Shown here: positions 35,415 through 47,214 of the stretch, in pieces | Position numbering within the stretch: the first letter of the stretch is position 1 | How the letters are laid out: every line of letters begins with the position of its first letter | Assembly: GCA_001584585.1 (NCBI GenBank) | Contig: LSYV01000003.1 | Span: 2,105,316-2,169,315, forward strand | DNA: 64,000 nt | Direction: 5' to 3' | Source: Gonium pectorale | Lineage: Eukaryota; Chlorophyta; Chlorophyceae; Chlamydomonadales; Volvocaceae | Translations under genes and position numbers: made by a program | Notes under the pieces: generated by a model | Told to the model about the DNA's origin: nothing | What the model saw: the letters and a program-made list of their open reading frames with translations, nothing else | The model's database searches: none

Positions 35415-36393
35415 CTAGAAGCCGTCGTCATTATCCGCGTACCGCGAGTAGCGGTCCTTCGGCCCAAATTTCTTCTTGAACCACTGCAGCCCGGGAATAC
35501 GCCACTGTCCACCACGACGGAAGACGCAGCACGCTGGTTTGGAGGGGTGAGGCGAGGTGGAGCAGGGACGTCAAATACAAGACATGTATGCAGACACGAT
35601 GACAAGGAAGCAGCTTCAGCTTGATTGGTACGGCAAGGAACAGCTGCGTGTGTATCACTCGCATGCGCAGGTTGGACAGGTCAGGCCAAGGGTTGTCTGG
35701 GTCATGAGACCATGAGACCATAAGAAATTCATACGACACCGGGCACGTTGGAGCGCATGTCGTGGCGAAAAGCCCTGATCGCAGCCAAGTCCTGTCAACC
35801 CAGTTCACCGACGGACATCGTGCAAGCCCCTGCTAGCCGAGCGCACCTAGACACGTCAGGATGGACACCAGCATAATGACGCCGATAGTGATGGCGACTC
35901 CCTTTTCAGCCGGAGTCCGCTGCGATCCCAGATTCTTCCACTTCTCTTCGATCTTTTCTTTAGTCGTCTCCGCGTGGGGAGGCGGTGCCGAGGTGTCGCT
36001 GGTCGCAAGCGTGCCGTTTGGGGTCGTGTTGGCCGCGGCAGTAGTTGCGTTCACGGCCACTGGCGAAGTTACGTTGGCTGCCACCGGGCCGTTAGCAACC
36101 GTGCTATTTGAGGCAGCTGTCACGTTCGTGATGTCTGCATCCTCCTGTAACCGTCGCACGGTCCATCCCGAGGCTCGAAACCCTGAGAGACGGCGGGCAC
36201 GGAAGGCGTTAGGTGAGCTGAAACCCAAACTTGTCGATTGCGTTGCAGCCCATCGCACCAGAAAGTCAAGTAAGACATGCAAGACCTTCCGCGACCTACC
36301 GTTCGCCTTTGTGGGCCCAGCGCAGACGAGGGTAATCGCCACGACTGACACCAGTGCCCACAGCCGCACCACCACTGTCGATGATGTCAGCAT
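35415..36393 (-). CDS. Small type I membrane glycoprotein, unknown function
   Basis: Protein of 182 aa from three minus-strand exons: 36393-36300, 36182-35847, 35533-35415 (phases 1 and 1). Residues 1-28 form a signal peptide (VVVRLWALVSVVAITLVCAG). The ectodomain of about 90 residues is rich in Asn, Thr, Ala and Val and packs six N-x-S/T sequons (NVT, NST, NVT, NAT, NTT, NGT) into about 40 residues, then a short charged helix (TTKEKIEEKWKNLG). One membrane span follows (VAITIGVIMLVSILTCLACC) and ends in Cys-Cys-Val-Phe-Arg-Arg, a possible palmitoylation site. The cytoplasmic tail is basic-aromatic (WFKKKFGPKDRYSRYADNDD). It probably sits in the plasma, ciliary or secretory membrane. I know of no matching family. 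Exon 3 is supported by its frame joining the membrane span without a break. Confidence 0.75.
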
Positions 36394-37324
36394 GGTCGTT
36401 GAGCTGCAACCAAAGTATTTGCTGCCCTGGCCCCGCCCTTGCGTCACAGTTCTTTCGCGTCGTTGCTTTCGCGACGTGTTGATTGCCTACTGCACTACAG
36501 TATACCGTTTCCGATCTGCAGGCTGCATAGCATACAGGATATGTTGGCAAAGTCAGCGGAGGAGGTCGAGGAAGCCACTTCCACTTTGTATGCGAGCAAT
36601 GCCGTGTTTGTTATTCAGTGATAGCGAGCGCGGCTGCGCGCATACAGCAATTAGCTAGCAAGTGAGCAGCGAGACAACTGCGTTCACGACAGGAACCATG
36701 GAACCAGGGAGCCCGTGAGCAAAGAACCGTCTGGGCTATGGAGCTCTGTATATGCACTCCTACAATATTCTCTGAGGCCGCGATACTGACGTAGCTCCCC
36801 TTCCGTGTCGACCTGAATCTTAGCGTACAGGATAACATACAATACACGGTGAGAGCCCCTGAGTTGCCAGGTGTGACGTCCATAGGTGGCGGGGTTCCTC
36901 TCCAACCGCATGGTTCACCACGCTTCGCACAAACTGCCGTGCAAACCAGGTGGTTTGCCGGGTTTCGCGCACGTAGCATATCAGCATCTGGTGCTGGACG
37001 CAGGACGGGGCAGCCCCTCCAAGCAGACCGTCCAACAACGGGGTGTCCTTTGCAATTCGTGCAGTCTAAGCGTAATATTTCCCGTCGTACCTGTGCGTAT
37101 CCCTGCGCAGGTGGCAGGCTGCAGTGGGAGTTGCAGTACAGTGCCTGCGTGCCTGCCCAGTGCCTGCGTGCCTTGCCAACTAGCCAAGGGTGCTGCAGGG
37201 CGCGCCCTTCCGGAGGGCGGCCTGCTGGCCGGTCTGCGCTTCGTATACGCGGCTGCTAAGCCGCCAGCCTGGGGCATTGGTGGCATCACGTGGCGGCAAC
37301 GCGTGATCGACCATTCAGCGCCCT
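36394..37324. other. Intergenic region
   Basis: Divergent spacer between the glycoprotein gene and a tentative small membrane-protein gene. A short direct repeat GTGCCTGCGTGCCT is present at 37141-37154 and 37160-37173. The plus-strand open frames here have no recognisable motifs or splice support. Confidence 0.4.
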
Positions 37325-37696
37325 ATGAAGCTAGGCGGAAGCTTGGAGGAGGGACGCCAAGTTATCATACCGATTAGGCATGGGCCAGGCGGCGCCAAGC
37401 CCTCGGCTGAGCAGACGAAGAGCTTTGGGCACAAAGACTCCATCCTGGTTGGCCTGGGGCTCGTGCTGTTCCTCAGTCTTACATGGATATATTTCGTGCA
37501 CAGGTGCGAGTATAGCCCGTGTGTATGGCCATGGTGTTGTGTTATCATTAAGCACGTCAAGCATCGGGCGCACAGGGTTATGGTGCATCGGTGCTCCTGG
37601 GATGTACTTGGTGCAAACTAGCATGCCCGAGAAGAATGGTACGGGTCTTGCTGGCATTTAGATTTTAGGAAAGGCAAGGGATTGCACCGTGATTAG
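37325..37696 (+). CDS. Tentative 68-aa single-pass membrane protein
   Basis: Two-exon model, 37325-37503 and 37669-37696, joined in phase 2 (CAC AG|GTGCGA and TTTTAG|GAAA). An in-frame TGA lies seven codons upstream of the ATG. The product has a hydrophilic N-terminus of about 37 residues, a hydrophobic span (SILVGLGLVLFLSLTWIYFV) and a short basic tail (HRKGKGLHRD). The layout suits a tail-anchored or organelle membrane subunit. I do not recognise it. Without an expression check it could be a chance open frame. Confidence 0.4.
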
Positions 37697-39226
37697 GCCA
37701 CATACGTCCGTACGTACTTCGGTGTGTGTTAGCATGCCATTATGGAACGTCTCCATGCGCACCGAAGGCAACGCATCTGTTTCCGCCACCCCATGCAGGA
37801 TGTACCTCAACGTTGAAGAGACATCCAGCCCGGTGCCTTGATTGACGGATCGGTCGGAAGCGTCCGATCCGGCCCCGACCTGGCTGAGGGGAGGAGCTAG
37901 CTGCATGTGTGGGGCAACAGATACCATGGTGGGCGTGAGGTGATGGGTAGGCACGGCCGCACACATGCATAAAGCGAAAGCATAGTAACCACGATGTTTA
38001 AAGGCGAACAGCAGCTGCAAAGAAACGACGAGCTCACCTCAGAGGACACCCGCGCCCGTAGGCGCGACGTTACCGTAAGGACGGGTTGATTCTATTCAAG
38101 GCAGGCGAGGAGTCAGCAGACGGGTGTTTTCGTCTGAGAGGGAACAGCTTACGAAGGCGTCGCAGTCACCTGGCTGGACTGGGTGCATGGTGCCTGCTGT
38201 GCGGAGTCATGATTACATCGTCCTGCTTGCGATGCTAAATGGGCTGCTGTGCAGTGCTTGGGGTTTCCGGCTTGCACACTTGATAGCCTTAGGGCCATGG
38301 ACCGCCGGTATGCACACACGCCATTTGTCGTACACATTGCGGGGCATGTACTCATGAACTGACTTCGCATTCGGTGCAAAGAGCAGGGAACGAAACGCAG
38401 CAGGAATGATGCCTGGAACCGGAAGCCGCAGACCTGAAGCCCGTAATACGTTTTGCGTGGTTTATCTTGCACCCCGGCTTGCACCTCGTGTCGGCACGCA
38501 GCTATGTTACGGATGGGTTCCTTCACCAGCATGTGGCGAGTGCAGCCAGAGGCTGCAAGACACTACAAGCGCCGCAGCAGCTCACATTGCAGCGTCGTCT
38601 CTTTGGCGGACTTGCGTTCGCACTTGTGCATCTCGGTGGGATGTAATCGGTCAGGTTCATCATTGACAGGACCGGTGCCCTGTACTAGGGCCAGGGACAA
38701 GCATAGAAATAGCTCCATACGCCATGATTGCAAGCGTAATTGTGCTGACGCCGCATGCAAGGCAAGTGATGCACGCACCGCATCACGGCACCACTGGTAT
38801 CCTGCTTCCGCGGGCTCGAATACCCAACAGCTTACCCTGCGCCTCCGGTGCAGCCTAGACAACGAAGACCAACTTCGAAACGCAGGTGAACCTGCCAACT
38901 CTATCTCCGACGGCGCTCAAGCCCCGACCTCCTGCACCAGCCACTACAAAACCTCTGAACCTTGCAACAACCAAGACCTGACGACGAACACACCATGTAC
39001 ACCGTAAACGGGTAACAAACGGCACACATGTTGGACATAGGTGCGCCATGATACACTAATCCAAAAACCAAGGGTATGCCCGAATGTTGGATGAACTGCG
39101 GGAACTACAATCCTTCACCAGCCACCAAGCAATTTGCCAAAGCGCCAGCCGCCCTCATCGGAACAACGCAAAATTGAATGGTACTGGTAAAGCTTGAAAA
39201 CTTCGCACAGCTACTCACAGGAGCGC
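37697..39226. other. Intergenic region, no gene supported
   Basis: A minus-strand open frame at 37658-38020 (120 codons) is moderately protein-like but shows no domain, signal or splice partner. Other frames are short. The stretch should include the 3' UTR of the minus-strand gene that ends at 39227. Confidence 0.4.
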
Positions 39227-42200
39227 TCAGCGCCGTCCACTAGGCCCCATTCCCGACCGCCGCTTGTAGCTCCCGCCGTGGCCCTTCTTCGCCGGTGCGC
39301 TAACGCCCTTAAGCAGCTCGCTTGTGCCGCGCTCCAGCAAGGCCCGCAGCCGCTGCTGCGTCTCCTGCGCGCCGCTAACAGCGTTCCACTGCACGCCGCT
39401 GAGGCGCCGTAGGCAGTCCATGCGTGCTCCATCGTCCGGGAGGCGGCCCAGGCAGTTGAAGACCTTCTCGTCGACTCCCTTGAGGTTCAGTTTGCCAAAT
39501 CCCTTCAGGTACGCATACATGCGGTCCTTGAACTCCGACGTCAGAGGCCGCGCACCACCGCTGCCATCCGCTCCGAAGCCATCTCCACAGCCGGCTCCCG
39601 GCTCCGTGCCGGTGCCGACGTCCTCGCCAGCAGCGCCCTCCTCAGCACGCGGCCTGCTTGCGCTGCGCGAGCGTTTCAAGCCGCGCTTCGCAGGGCTTCT
39701 GCTGTGGCTCTTGCTCATGCTGTTGCTGCCGTGCGCTGGCTTGCTGCGGGAATGGGATCGGCTGCGGCTACCGACGCGGGCAGCTCCTCCACGCCCCGCC
39801 ACCGGCGACCGACTTCGACCCCGGGATTTGCTGCGTGCCTTACGGCTCTCGCGAGCAGGGCTCCGGCTGCGCCGTGTTGCATCGCCTGGTCGGCGCCCGC
39901 GGCTTCGGCTCCGGCTTCGACCCCGAGCCACCAAGCCCCGGCCGCCACGCTCCTCGCGAACCCACTCACGATCGCGCAGACGGGGCCCCGACACGGCTAA
40001 CCTAGGGTCCGGCGGCGGCGGGTAGCGGCCTAGCGGTAAGGCCATGGGTCCCATGCCGGGCAGCGGTGGTGGAGGCGGTAGCATGCCCATCCGGCTGCCG
40101 GGCAGCTGTGGAGGGCCCGGTAGCGCTCCGACAAGCGATCCAAAGCGAGCGTCTCGCCGGCTTGCAGCTATGGGACCGACGCCCGGTGGCCCCAGAGGAC
40201 CCATGTTCGCGGATGCCCCCAGGCCGGGTGGCACGACGCCGGGCACGCCAGGCCGCAGCAGGTTGCGGCGCTGCATGTCGCGCTGCACCTGCTCGGCGCA
40301 GCGCAGCAGCGTGCCCTTGACGGTGGCGCTCACGTTGAAGCGCTCCTTCCAGCGGATGTTAGAGAGAGCGCGCAGCGCGTTCAGGCGTTGCTGCAGGTGA
40401 GAAGGGTGAGCGTCAGGTGGGCTGTAAAGTCGCAGGCATAGAATAATCAACAGTTTGAACTTCATGGGTTGCTTCCGGACTACCGCCTATGTACTGCGCA
40501 AGCTGCACTCGTAAGCACACAAGCATAACATTGTTCCTTTTCAACACAAGCATAACAACTGCATGATTTTAATTGTTCGCTAATGTGGATACTCTTCGTG
40601 TACCAATGCCGACAACTACGCCGGCATGCCGATGAGTTACCTCGCAGTTGGGCAGCATGAGCAAGGGCTCCCACGCGTTAGCATCAATCTGGGAGCAATC
40701 CAGGTCATCTGCAATGCGGCATCGTCGCAGGACAAGAGTGTCGGTGAAGGGCATTACCGTTAGCTCATCCTGCCCTTGGGCCAAATGCAGCTTGGAAAAC
40801 AGTAAGATACAGCAGATGCAATTCAAAAACACCTTGCACCGCCTATCAACGGACACCTGATCGTCTACCGAATGGTGGTAAGCAAATCCGCTTCCGCATC
40901 AACCCTATCTACAGGCCGCGGCAGGCTGCGAATGCAGCAACCACTTACCAATGCTCCACAGTATGCGCCGGGCATCCTCTATGAATTGCCGCGGCAGCTT
41001 CGCGATGCTGCCACGGGTGGTGGCGCGCACAACGTCGTCCCACCGCCGCGACTTGACGTCAGGCTCCCGCAACTGCAGTCGCGGCGCGGCAGCGTCCCGA
41101 CCATTGCGGCTCCGGCCGTCCCGGTCCCCGTCCCGGCCGGCTGCGTCCCGACCCGCATCACGGCGGCTGCTGCCTGCCAGAACCGACCGATCTCTGTCCT
41201 TTGCATCGCGGGTGTCACGCTGCTCCCGGCTGCGAGCGTCGCGTTCCCGGCTCCGGCTCCGGTGTTGACGACCGTCCGCGGCGGCTTCACGCTCCTGGCG
41301 TTTGGAGACAGGGGCGCCCGTGCCGGGGCTGGCGCTGCGGGCGCGCTTGGAGCGTGCCGCGTTGCCCGACTGCAAGGCCAGCCGTTCCATCTCCACAGCG
41401 CGTTGGAGACGCGAGTGCAAGACGCCTCCGGGGTTGTTGGCTGTGCTCCAGTCGATCTGAGGCGGACCGATACCGGGACAGGAGCGATGGATGCAAAGTG
41501 ACATAACCGCCAAGCGGTAAGCCTCTGCGACCACGAGCCTCCACAACGGTCACATCAACTTCCAAGCTATGACGCGATTAGGGCGATAACATGCTGGTTA
41601 GCGGGGGTAGGGAGGGGTGAAGCCGTAACAGCAAACCGCAAGGCCTACGCTCACTGATGCAAATACCTGAGCTTACCGAGAGCAAAGTCTGTGCAGCTCG
41701 CCACCGCGCATCGTCGTTTTTGACAGCGAGCAGGGACCGCAACGCCCACGGCCGCACCGTAGACAGGTTAAGCGACGCTGTAATGTAAAAAGAAGGACGA
41801 TTGCGCAAATTTAGCTTGGCAAGCCGTAATAAGCAGACTAGTAGAACGGGGCAAAGGAGATTAAGAAATTGCCTGCTGACAATTGATTATACATACTTCG
41901 TCTCACGTCTAGAGACTAAACGCCAGCACACTTGTGAACATAAGCCCGGTCTAAACCCTTTTGCCAGTCAGATGCACTTACGCATGTCCTGCAGCAGCTT
42001 GCGCAACTTGGCCAGCGTCTTCTCGCCGACTTGGCCGACCAGGCCCGCTGTCACGTGCGCCACCTGCTCTTGCCTGCTTAGGTCCGGGCCGGGGGCGCCC
42101 ATCTCCTCGTACGCCACGCGCCCGCCGTCGCTGCAGCGCTCTCGCTTCCCGGTTGCCTCGCCCACGCCACTGCCACCCTCGCCGCCGCCGGCCTGCACGT

Positions 42201-45200
42201 CCTGTTTAGTGCCGGCGGCGTCGCCGCCATCGCCGTCATGCAGGTCGTGCCGCACGTGCTCGTCCAGAGGCTCATCCAGTAGATCCTCAAGATCCTCTGG
42301 CATGTTGAAGTACTCGTCCAGAGGCTCATCGTGATCGTACTCGCCTTCCCCGCCGTAGGTTGCCTGGTCCGCCTCCCGGCCCGCAGCGTCGTCCTCGTCG
42401 TCGCTGCTGTTGTATCCACGGGACCGGGAGCGTGTGGGCTCGGAGTCCGAGCTGCTGTAGTTTCGGCGCGGCGAGGGCGACAAGGGCTCCACCTGGGGAT
42501 CCTCATCATGCTGTTGCACATGCTGCTGTGGGGGCGACTGAGCCGTGGGACTGGGCGCCGCCGCTTCGCTAGCGGCAGGCACTGCAGGCTCCTTGGCAGC
42601 GGGCAGCGGCGCAGGATTCCACACAATAGGCTCGCGCTTGCTGCGTGCGCCACCCTCCATAGCAGCCTCCACCCGTCCACCAGCCGCCGTGTCCCCGGCC
42701 TGCGACGGTGCAGCCGTTGCTATTTCTGGCACGGCTTCCGGCGTGCTGCTGCTGTTCCGGGGCTTGCGTTCAACTTCTGCCCCAGCAGCATCATCACCAT
42801 GCACCCTGCTAGGGGTGCCTGCTTGAGCTGCGTCGCGGCCCGCTGTATCTGTGTCTGTGGCTGCCTGCTCCGAAGGCTGCCGCGAAACGTCCACGGATGG
42901 TCTAAGCTCCTCGGTGCGCGCCCGCTGGCCCTCGCGTGACCTGCTGCGGCTGCGCGCAGCGGCGCCCTCACGGCTGCTGCCACGCGGCTCACGACCAGCA
43001 TGGTCGCTGGCAACATCATGACAGCTGCCAGGTGCCACAGCCGCTTCAGCAGGGTTGCTGCCGTTGATCCCGTTGTCCTTTTCGCGCTCCTTTTCCCGCT
43101 CCCTTGCCCTGGCGCGCTCCCGCTCCTTTTCACGCTCCCTGTCTTTCTCACGTTCCCGCTGCCTCTCCCGCTCCCTTTCCCGCTCTCTCTCACGCTCCCG
43201 TTCCTTTTCCCGGTCCGTCCGGTTGGCGTCCTTCTCACGAGCACGGTCCTTGTCCTTGCCGCCGTCCCTGTCGCCAACAGCCCTTGAGCCACGATCACGC
43301 GACCGGCTGCGGCTACGGGCGGCAGCCTTACTGCCGCTGCGGCTGCTCCCGCGGTCCCGGTCATGCCGGCCCGGGCTGTTGTCACGTGCGCCAGAGCGTC
43401 CAGCTGCGTTTGAGGCCTCCGCTCCGCTAGGGCGTGCGCTGACCCCTTTGCCGCCTGCAGCAGCATGAAGACGTCCGGCCAGTGGGAGGCGCCGTCAGCT
43501 CGGTCAGAGCAAGCGTGACTGGCCAAGCAGCCACGGGGCAGGACTCCCGCGGCCAGGTCCGGCAAAGGCCATCGCCGACAGGAAGGCATTTCATCAGCGG
43601 AGAAGCGCGTGCAGCATCAGTGGTGTTGGGGGCGCGAGGAAGCCCGCTGCGCATTGCCGCGCAGGCCGCTTGCAACTTTGGCGGTGCACCGCTCTGCCAG
43701 AGGCCAACTGTGCTGCTGCTGCCGTGAAACATGAGAGGAACTGCACGCTGGGGCTCCAGCAAGGCAACTGCGCCTCCAGGTGCCGCTCATATGAGGCCGC
43801 TATCTCCAAAAGCTGCCGTCCGCCAGCTCCGCAGAGCAGCAGCGGCCAGCCGCGCACAAATAGCAACCACGATTCCACGGGCAACCGCCTGCTGCTGGTC
43901 CAACATGCGGCCTTGCACGTACGCAAGCCGAAGGACCCAGCAACAGACGACATGTTCGTTTGCCCTGCTACGTGCTCACATGGCCCACGCATGCGGACTC
44001 CTGTTGGTAGCGAGGGGCTGCTTCCGGAGCGCTTTAGGCCGTCGATGAGCGACGTCTGGGTAAAGCATGCTTCATTGACACCCTAACGCAGACCGGGAGC
44101 CGCCTCGGCGGAGGCAAACCTCTGCGACGAGCTGCGCTCTGAGCGCAGCCTGTTGCAGGCTCGGATGGCGCAAGTTCTGCTCCAGTATAGTGTTTGGAGC
44201 ACATGCAGCAGCAGGGAGCTGCGCAGTACGCAGCGACAGTCCCGCCCGTTGCTGTGGCGGCGCCGATACGCTCCGTCGTGATCAACACAAGCTCAGGGGC
44301 ATGCCTGTGCGTGAGCAGGCCTCCGCTGCACACGGGCTGCAGGCAAGGTCTTTCTGCCTGTTTGGAAAGCGCCGCGGCAGCCAGCAGCTCATCCGTACCA
44401 TGCAGCCGCCCGCCGCAGCCCATCGATTGGCATGCGGCGAGCGCGGCTGCTAACATGCTTGGCCCTACAAAGGCAAGCCCGCCCACAGCCACAGTGCAGC
44501 AAGACTCCGGAGCCGACCCTCGCCGCCGCCTCCAGCCGCAGCGTGCCGCTGCTCCGGATTCCGCCAGCGATGTGCGTCCGCATCTGCGGCCGCCCCACTA
44601 GGTCCCCCTGGCTGCGTTGCGCCGTGCGCGAGCCTTTACCTGCATCGTCCTGTGGTTGGCGGTGGCGGTCCCCGTCCCGGTCGCGCCCCGAGCGGTCGCG
44701 GTCACGCTCTGAGCGGTCGCGGTCCCGATCCCGGTCGGCATCGCGTCGATGTCGCTCGCTGTCCCGACTCTGGTCCCGGCGGCGGTCTGCGCCTCCCGTC
44801 ACTGCCATGTCCGACGCCGCCACAGCTGCTGCGGATGTGGTCTCGCGGAGACCCACCATCACGTACGCAGACCTCGAGGTCGGATCATCGCATCTCGCAG
44901 CAGGCCGCGCAGCTGTGGACGGTGCCGGATCCCCTTGACGCTGAGCCCGCGCTCCAACCAGGTGCGGTGGAAGCGGTGGCGGCGGTGGAAGCGGCGGCGG
45001 CGGTGGAAGAGCTCCAGTTACGCTGGCCACGTCAAGGTGCGCCGCCGCAGCTGCCGCTGCCGTAGAGGCAAGCTTCGCGGCTGGCTCCGACTTGGCTACA
45101 GCCTCCGTAGGCTGCCGCGAAGCCGCTGCTGTGGGTGGCTCTTGCGCAGTCATTGCCGCGGATGGCAACGATGCAGCCGGTGCCAGCGTCAGCTGCTGCT

Positions 45201-46325
45201 CGGCCGGCTCCGTTGAAGGTTCCGACACTGGCGCTAGCACTGCCGCCTCGGTCGCAGGCGCCGTGAGCTTCGGCGCCACCAGAGGTTGCGGCGCCGCCGG
45301 TGCTGCCACTGGCTGCTGCCCCGAAACTGCCGATTGGCTAGCCTCGGAGCTGGGAGCTTTGGCATCCAGCGCGGCGTCCTCGCCATTCGGGGGCTGCGCG
45401 TCCGCAAGCGCCGAAGCTGCAGAGACTTGAGCCTCCTGCTTCACTAGAGTCGGGACAGTGGCCGCTTCCTGGACGCGGTGCCGCCTCCGTGGGTCTCGCG
45501 GGAATTGGTCCACATCTGAAACCACTGCGGGCTGCTGCGAAGGCGCTGATGAGGCATGGGGCTGCTGCTGCGTAAGCGCAGGCGCTTCTGTGACCGGGGA
45601 AGCTATGGCCGTTGCCAGCACAGGCTTCGCCTCTGCAGCCGACTCCCGAGGTTCCTCCGCTGCTCCTGTAGCTGCACCTGCAGTTTGGGGGATAGGGAAG
45701 GGGCTGAAAGACGACACCGGCTGTCAGCAGCCAGTAAAATACCCAAAAGCAGTTCAGCACAAGGGGGCTTCGGGTGCCGCTCCATGTGAGGGCACACGCC
45801 GGCTGCCTCGGGACAGTACAGGCCATGCTCACCCTTCTTCTTGTCCTGTGCAGCAGCTTTGGGGCCGCCCGCGGAGGCGGCCTTGCCCCGAGGCTCCTTC
45901 CGCGGTGACGCTACAGCAGCCTTCACAGGTTTGCCTCCCTTGGCCGGCAGCGAAGCCTGCTGCGCTGCCACCGTAGCTGACTCCTGGCCAGCGGCCGCGG
46001 TCTCCTGCGCCCCATCCTTGCCCGTCGGGACTTTGGCGCCCTGAGCGTCCGCGCCCCTGGCGGCCTTCTTGCCTGCAGGCTGAACAGCTGCTTTAGCCTT
46101 TGTACTTTTGGAAGATGTGATTGGAGAAACCGGGGCCTCCGCGCCTGCAGGCTCTGCAGATTGCTGCAGCTCCTTCGCTTTGCCTCGCGCGGCCTTGCCT
46201 TTGCCGCTGGGTGTCGGGGCCTCTACGGCAGCAGCTGAAGTTGACGCAGTAGCAACAGTGGAGGCTTTAGCCCGCGACCTAGTCGTTCTCGGCACGGGCT
46301 CTGCGAGGGCCGGGAGTCGGGCCAT
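39227..46325 (-). CDS. Giant RS/RE-rich nuclear-type protein
   Basis: Protein of 1636 aa from seven minus-strand exons: 46325-45833, 45677-44640, 43454-41982, 41777-41677, 41456-40949, 40774-40641, 40390-39227 (phases 1, 1, 1, 0, 1, 0). The N-terminus is Lys/Ala-rich and histone-tail-like (RTTRSRAKAST, GKGKAARGKAKEL). Then follow an Ala/Pro region with poly-Pro, several Arg-Asp/Arg-Glu/Arg-Ser tracts, and an acidic segment (DEDDAAGRE). Short folded-looking parts are STVRPWALRSLLAVKNDD, WDDVVRATTRGSIAKLP, DDLDCSQIDANAWEPLL and, near the C-terminus, FKDRMYAYLKGFGKLNLKG. RS/RE tracts are typical of splicing and mRNA-processing proteins, so a nuclear RNA role is inferred. I do not recognise the family. 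Intron 2 (1185 bp) could contain an exon I missed. Confidence 0.72.
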
Positions 46326-47214
46326 AACGATTGTGCTTCTCAAGGTTCTCCTAAAAACATCATCTCATTACCTGGCGGCAGGAAGTCTTCAGGCCCGATT
46401 TCCCTGCTGGGCCGTGTCGCGATGGGCCCGGGTTCAGGCTCGGGGGCCTTCTCATCGGGCCCGTCCTGCGTGCACGCAGAGGCATTAAAGTTTAACATCG
46501 TCCAGCACATGCTAGATCCCCGCTACTGCAGCTTTCCTGCCCAGCAGATGTTCCCGCTCTCGCAAACCTGCGCGCCCAACCATACCTGCCTGATTCCACC
46601 ATACCCACCTGCTTTTGCTCTTTGAACTTCTTAAGGAAGCCCATGCGGATCCGCGCCCCAAGGGCAGCCGGCAGTCCCTCTGACTCCGCAGTCTCCCGCT
46701 GGAGGCGCCCCTCCAGCCAAGGAATATGAAACTACTGCTCCATTCGCGGTTGCAGCAAGAGCAACAAGGCGCCAACCAAAAGAGTCTCCAAAAGCAACGT
46801 TGAATGTCGGAATGCAGCAATAGCAGTTAAGGGAAACGGGGTTTCAATCTCTTGCAGTTATGGGGCCTACATGGCACACCCAGGAAGAGCAAGTGCCGTA
46901 GTTTTGTGCTCTCCTCAAGCATTAGCCCCGAAAGGCCTTTACTTGCGTCCTGCACGACCTCTGAGCAATAGATCTACTCTTTCCAGGCTTTCGGGGACAG
47001 TATTGTAGCTAGGCAGAACCTTTCGGGTTGACCGCCCACTGTGTTGCGCTGCTCTTGGCGCTTGGCACTTTTACCACAGGGGTGCTACTGTTTTCGTGAA
47101 GGCTGCTCAGGTGAGTTGGCCTCGGTGCTTAGTCCAGGTGCGCGGACCTAAGCTTTCTCAATTCGCCCTCCTCGTGCCTGTCGCAGTGCGACGTCGTGTG
47201 ACCGGCTGTAAAAA
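46326..47214. promoter_or_regulatory. Divergent promoter region
   Basis: About 890 bp between the minus-strand RS/RE gene and the plus-strand helical protein gene. No exon is supported, and no motif was assigned. An upstream plus-strand frame from 47096 is a shadow. Confidence 0.35.

Noticed and set aside
36886..37377. 163-codon plus-strand frame
   Set aside because: Cys/Gly/Arg-rich with no signal, domain or splice evidence; overlaps the better 68-aa model in another frame.
37658..38020. 120-codon minus-strand frame
   Set aside because: Moderately protein-like, but no recognisable motif, splice partner or upstream exon; kept only as part of the intergenic description.
43055..43468. Ser/Arg/Leu repeat frame on the plus strand
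   Set aside because: Antisense of the Arg-Glu tract in the RS/RE gene, not an independent protein.
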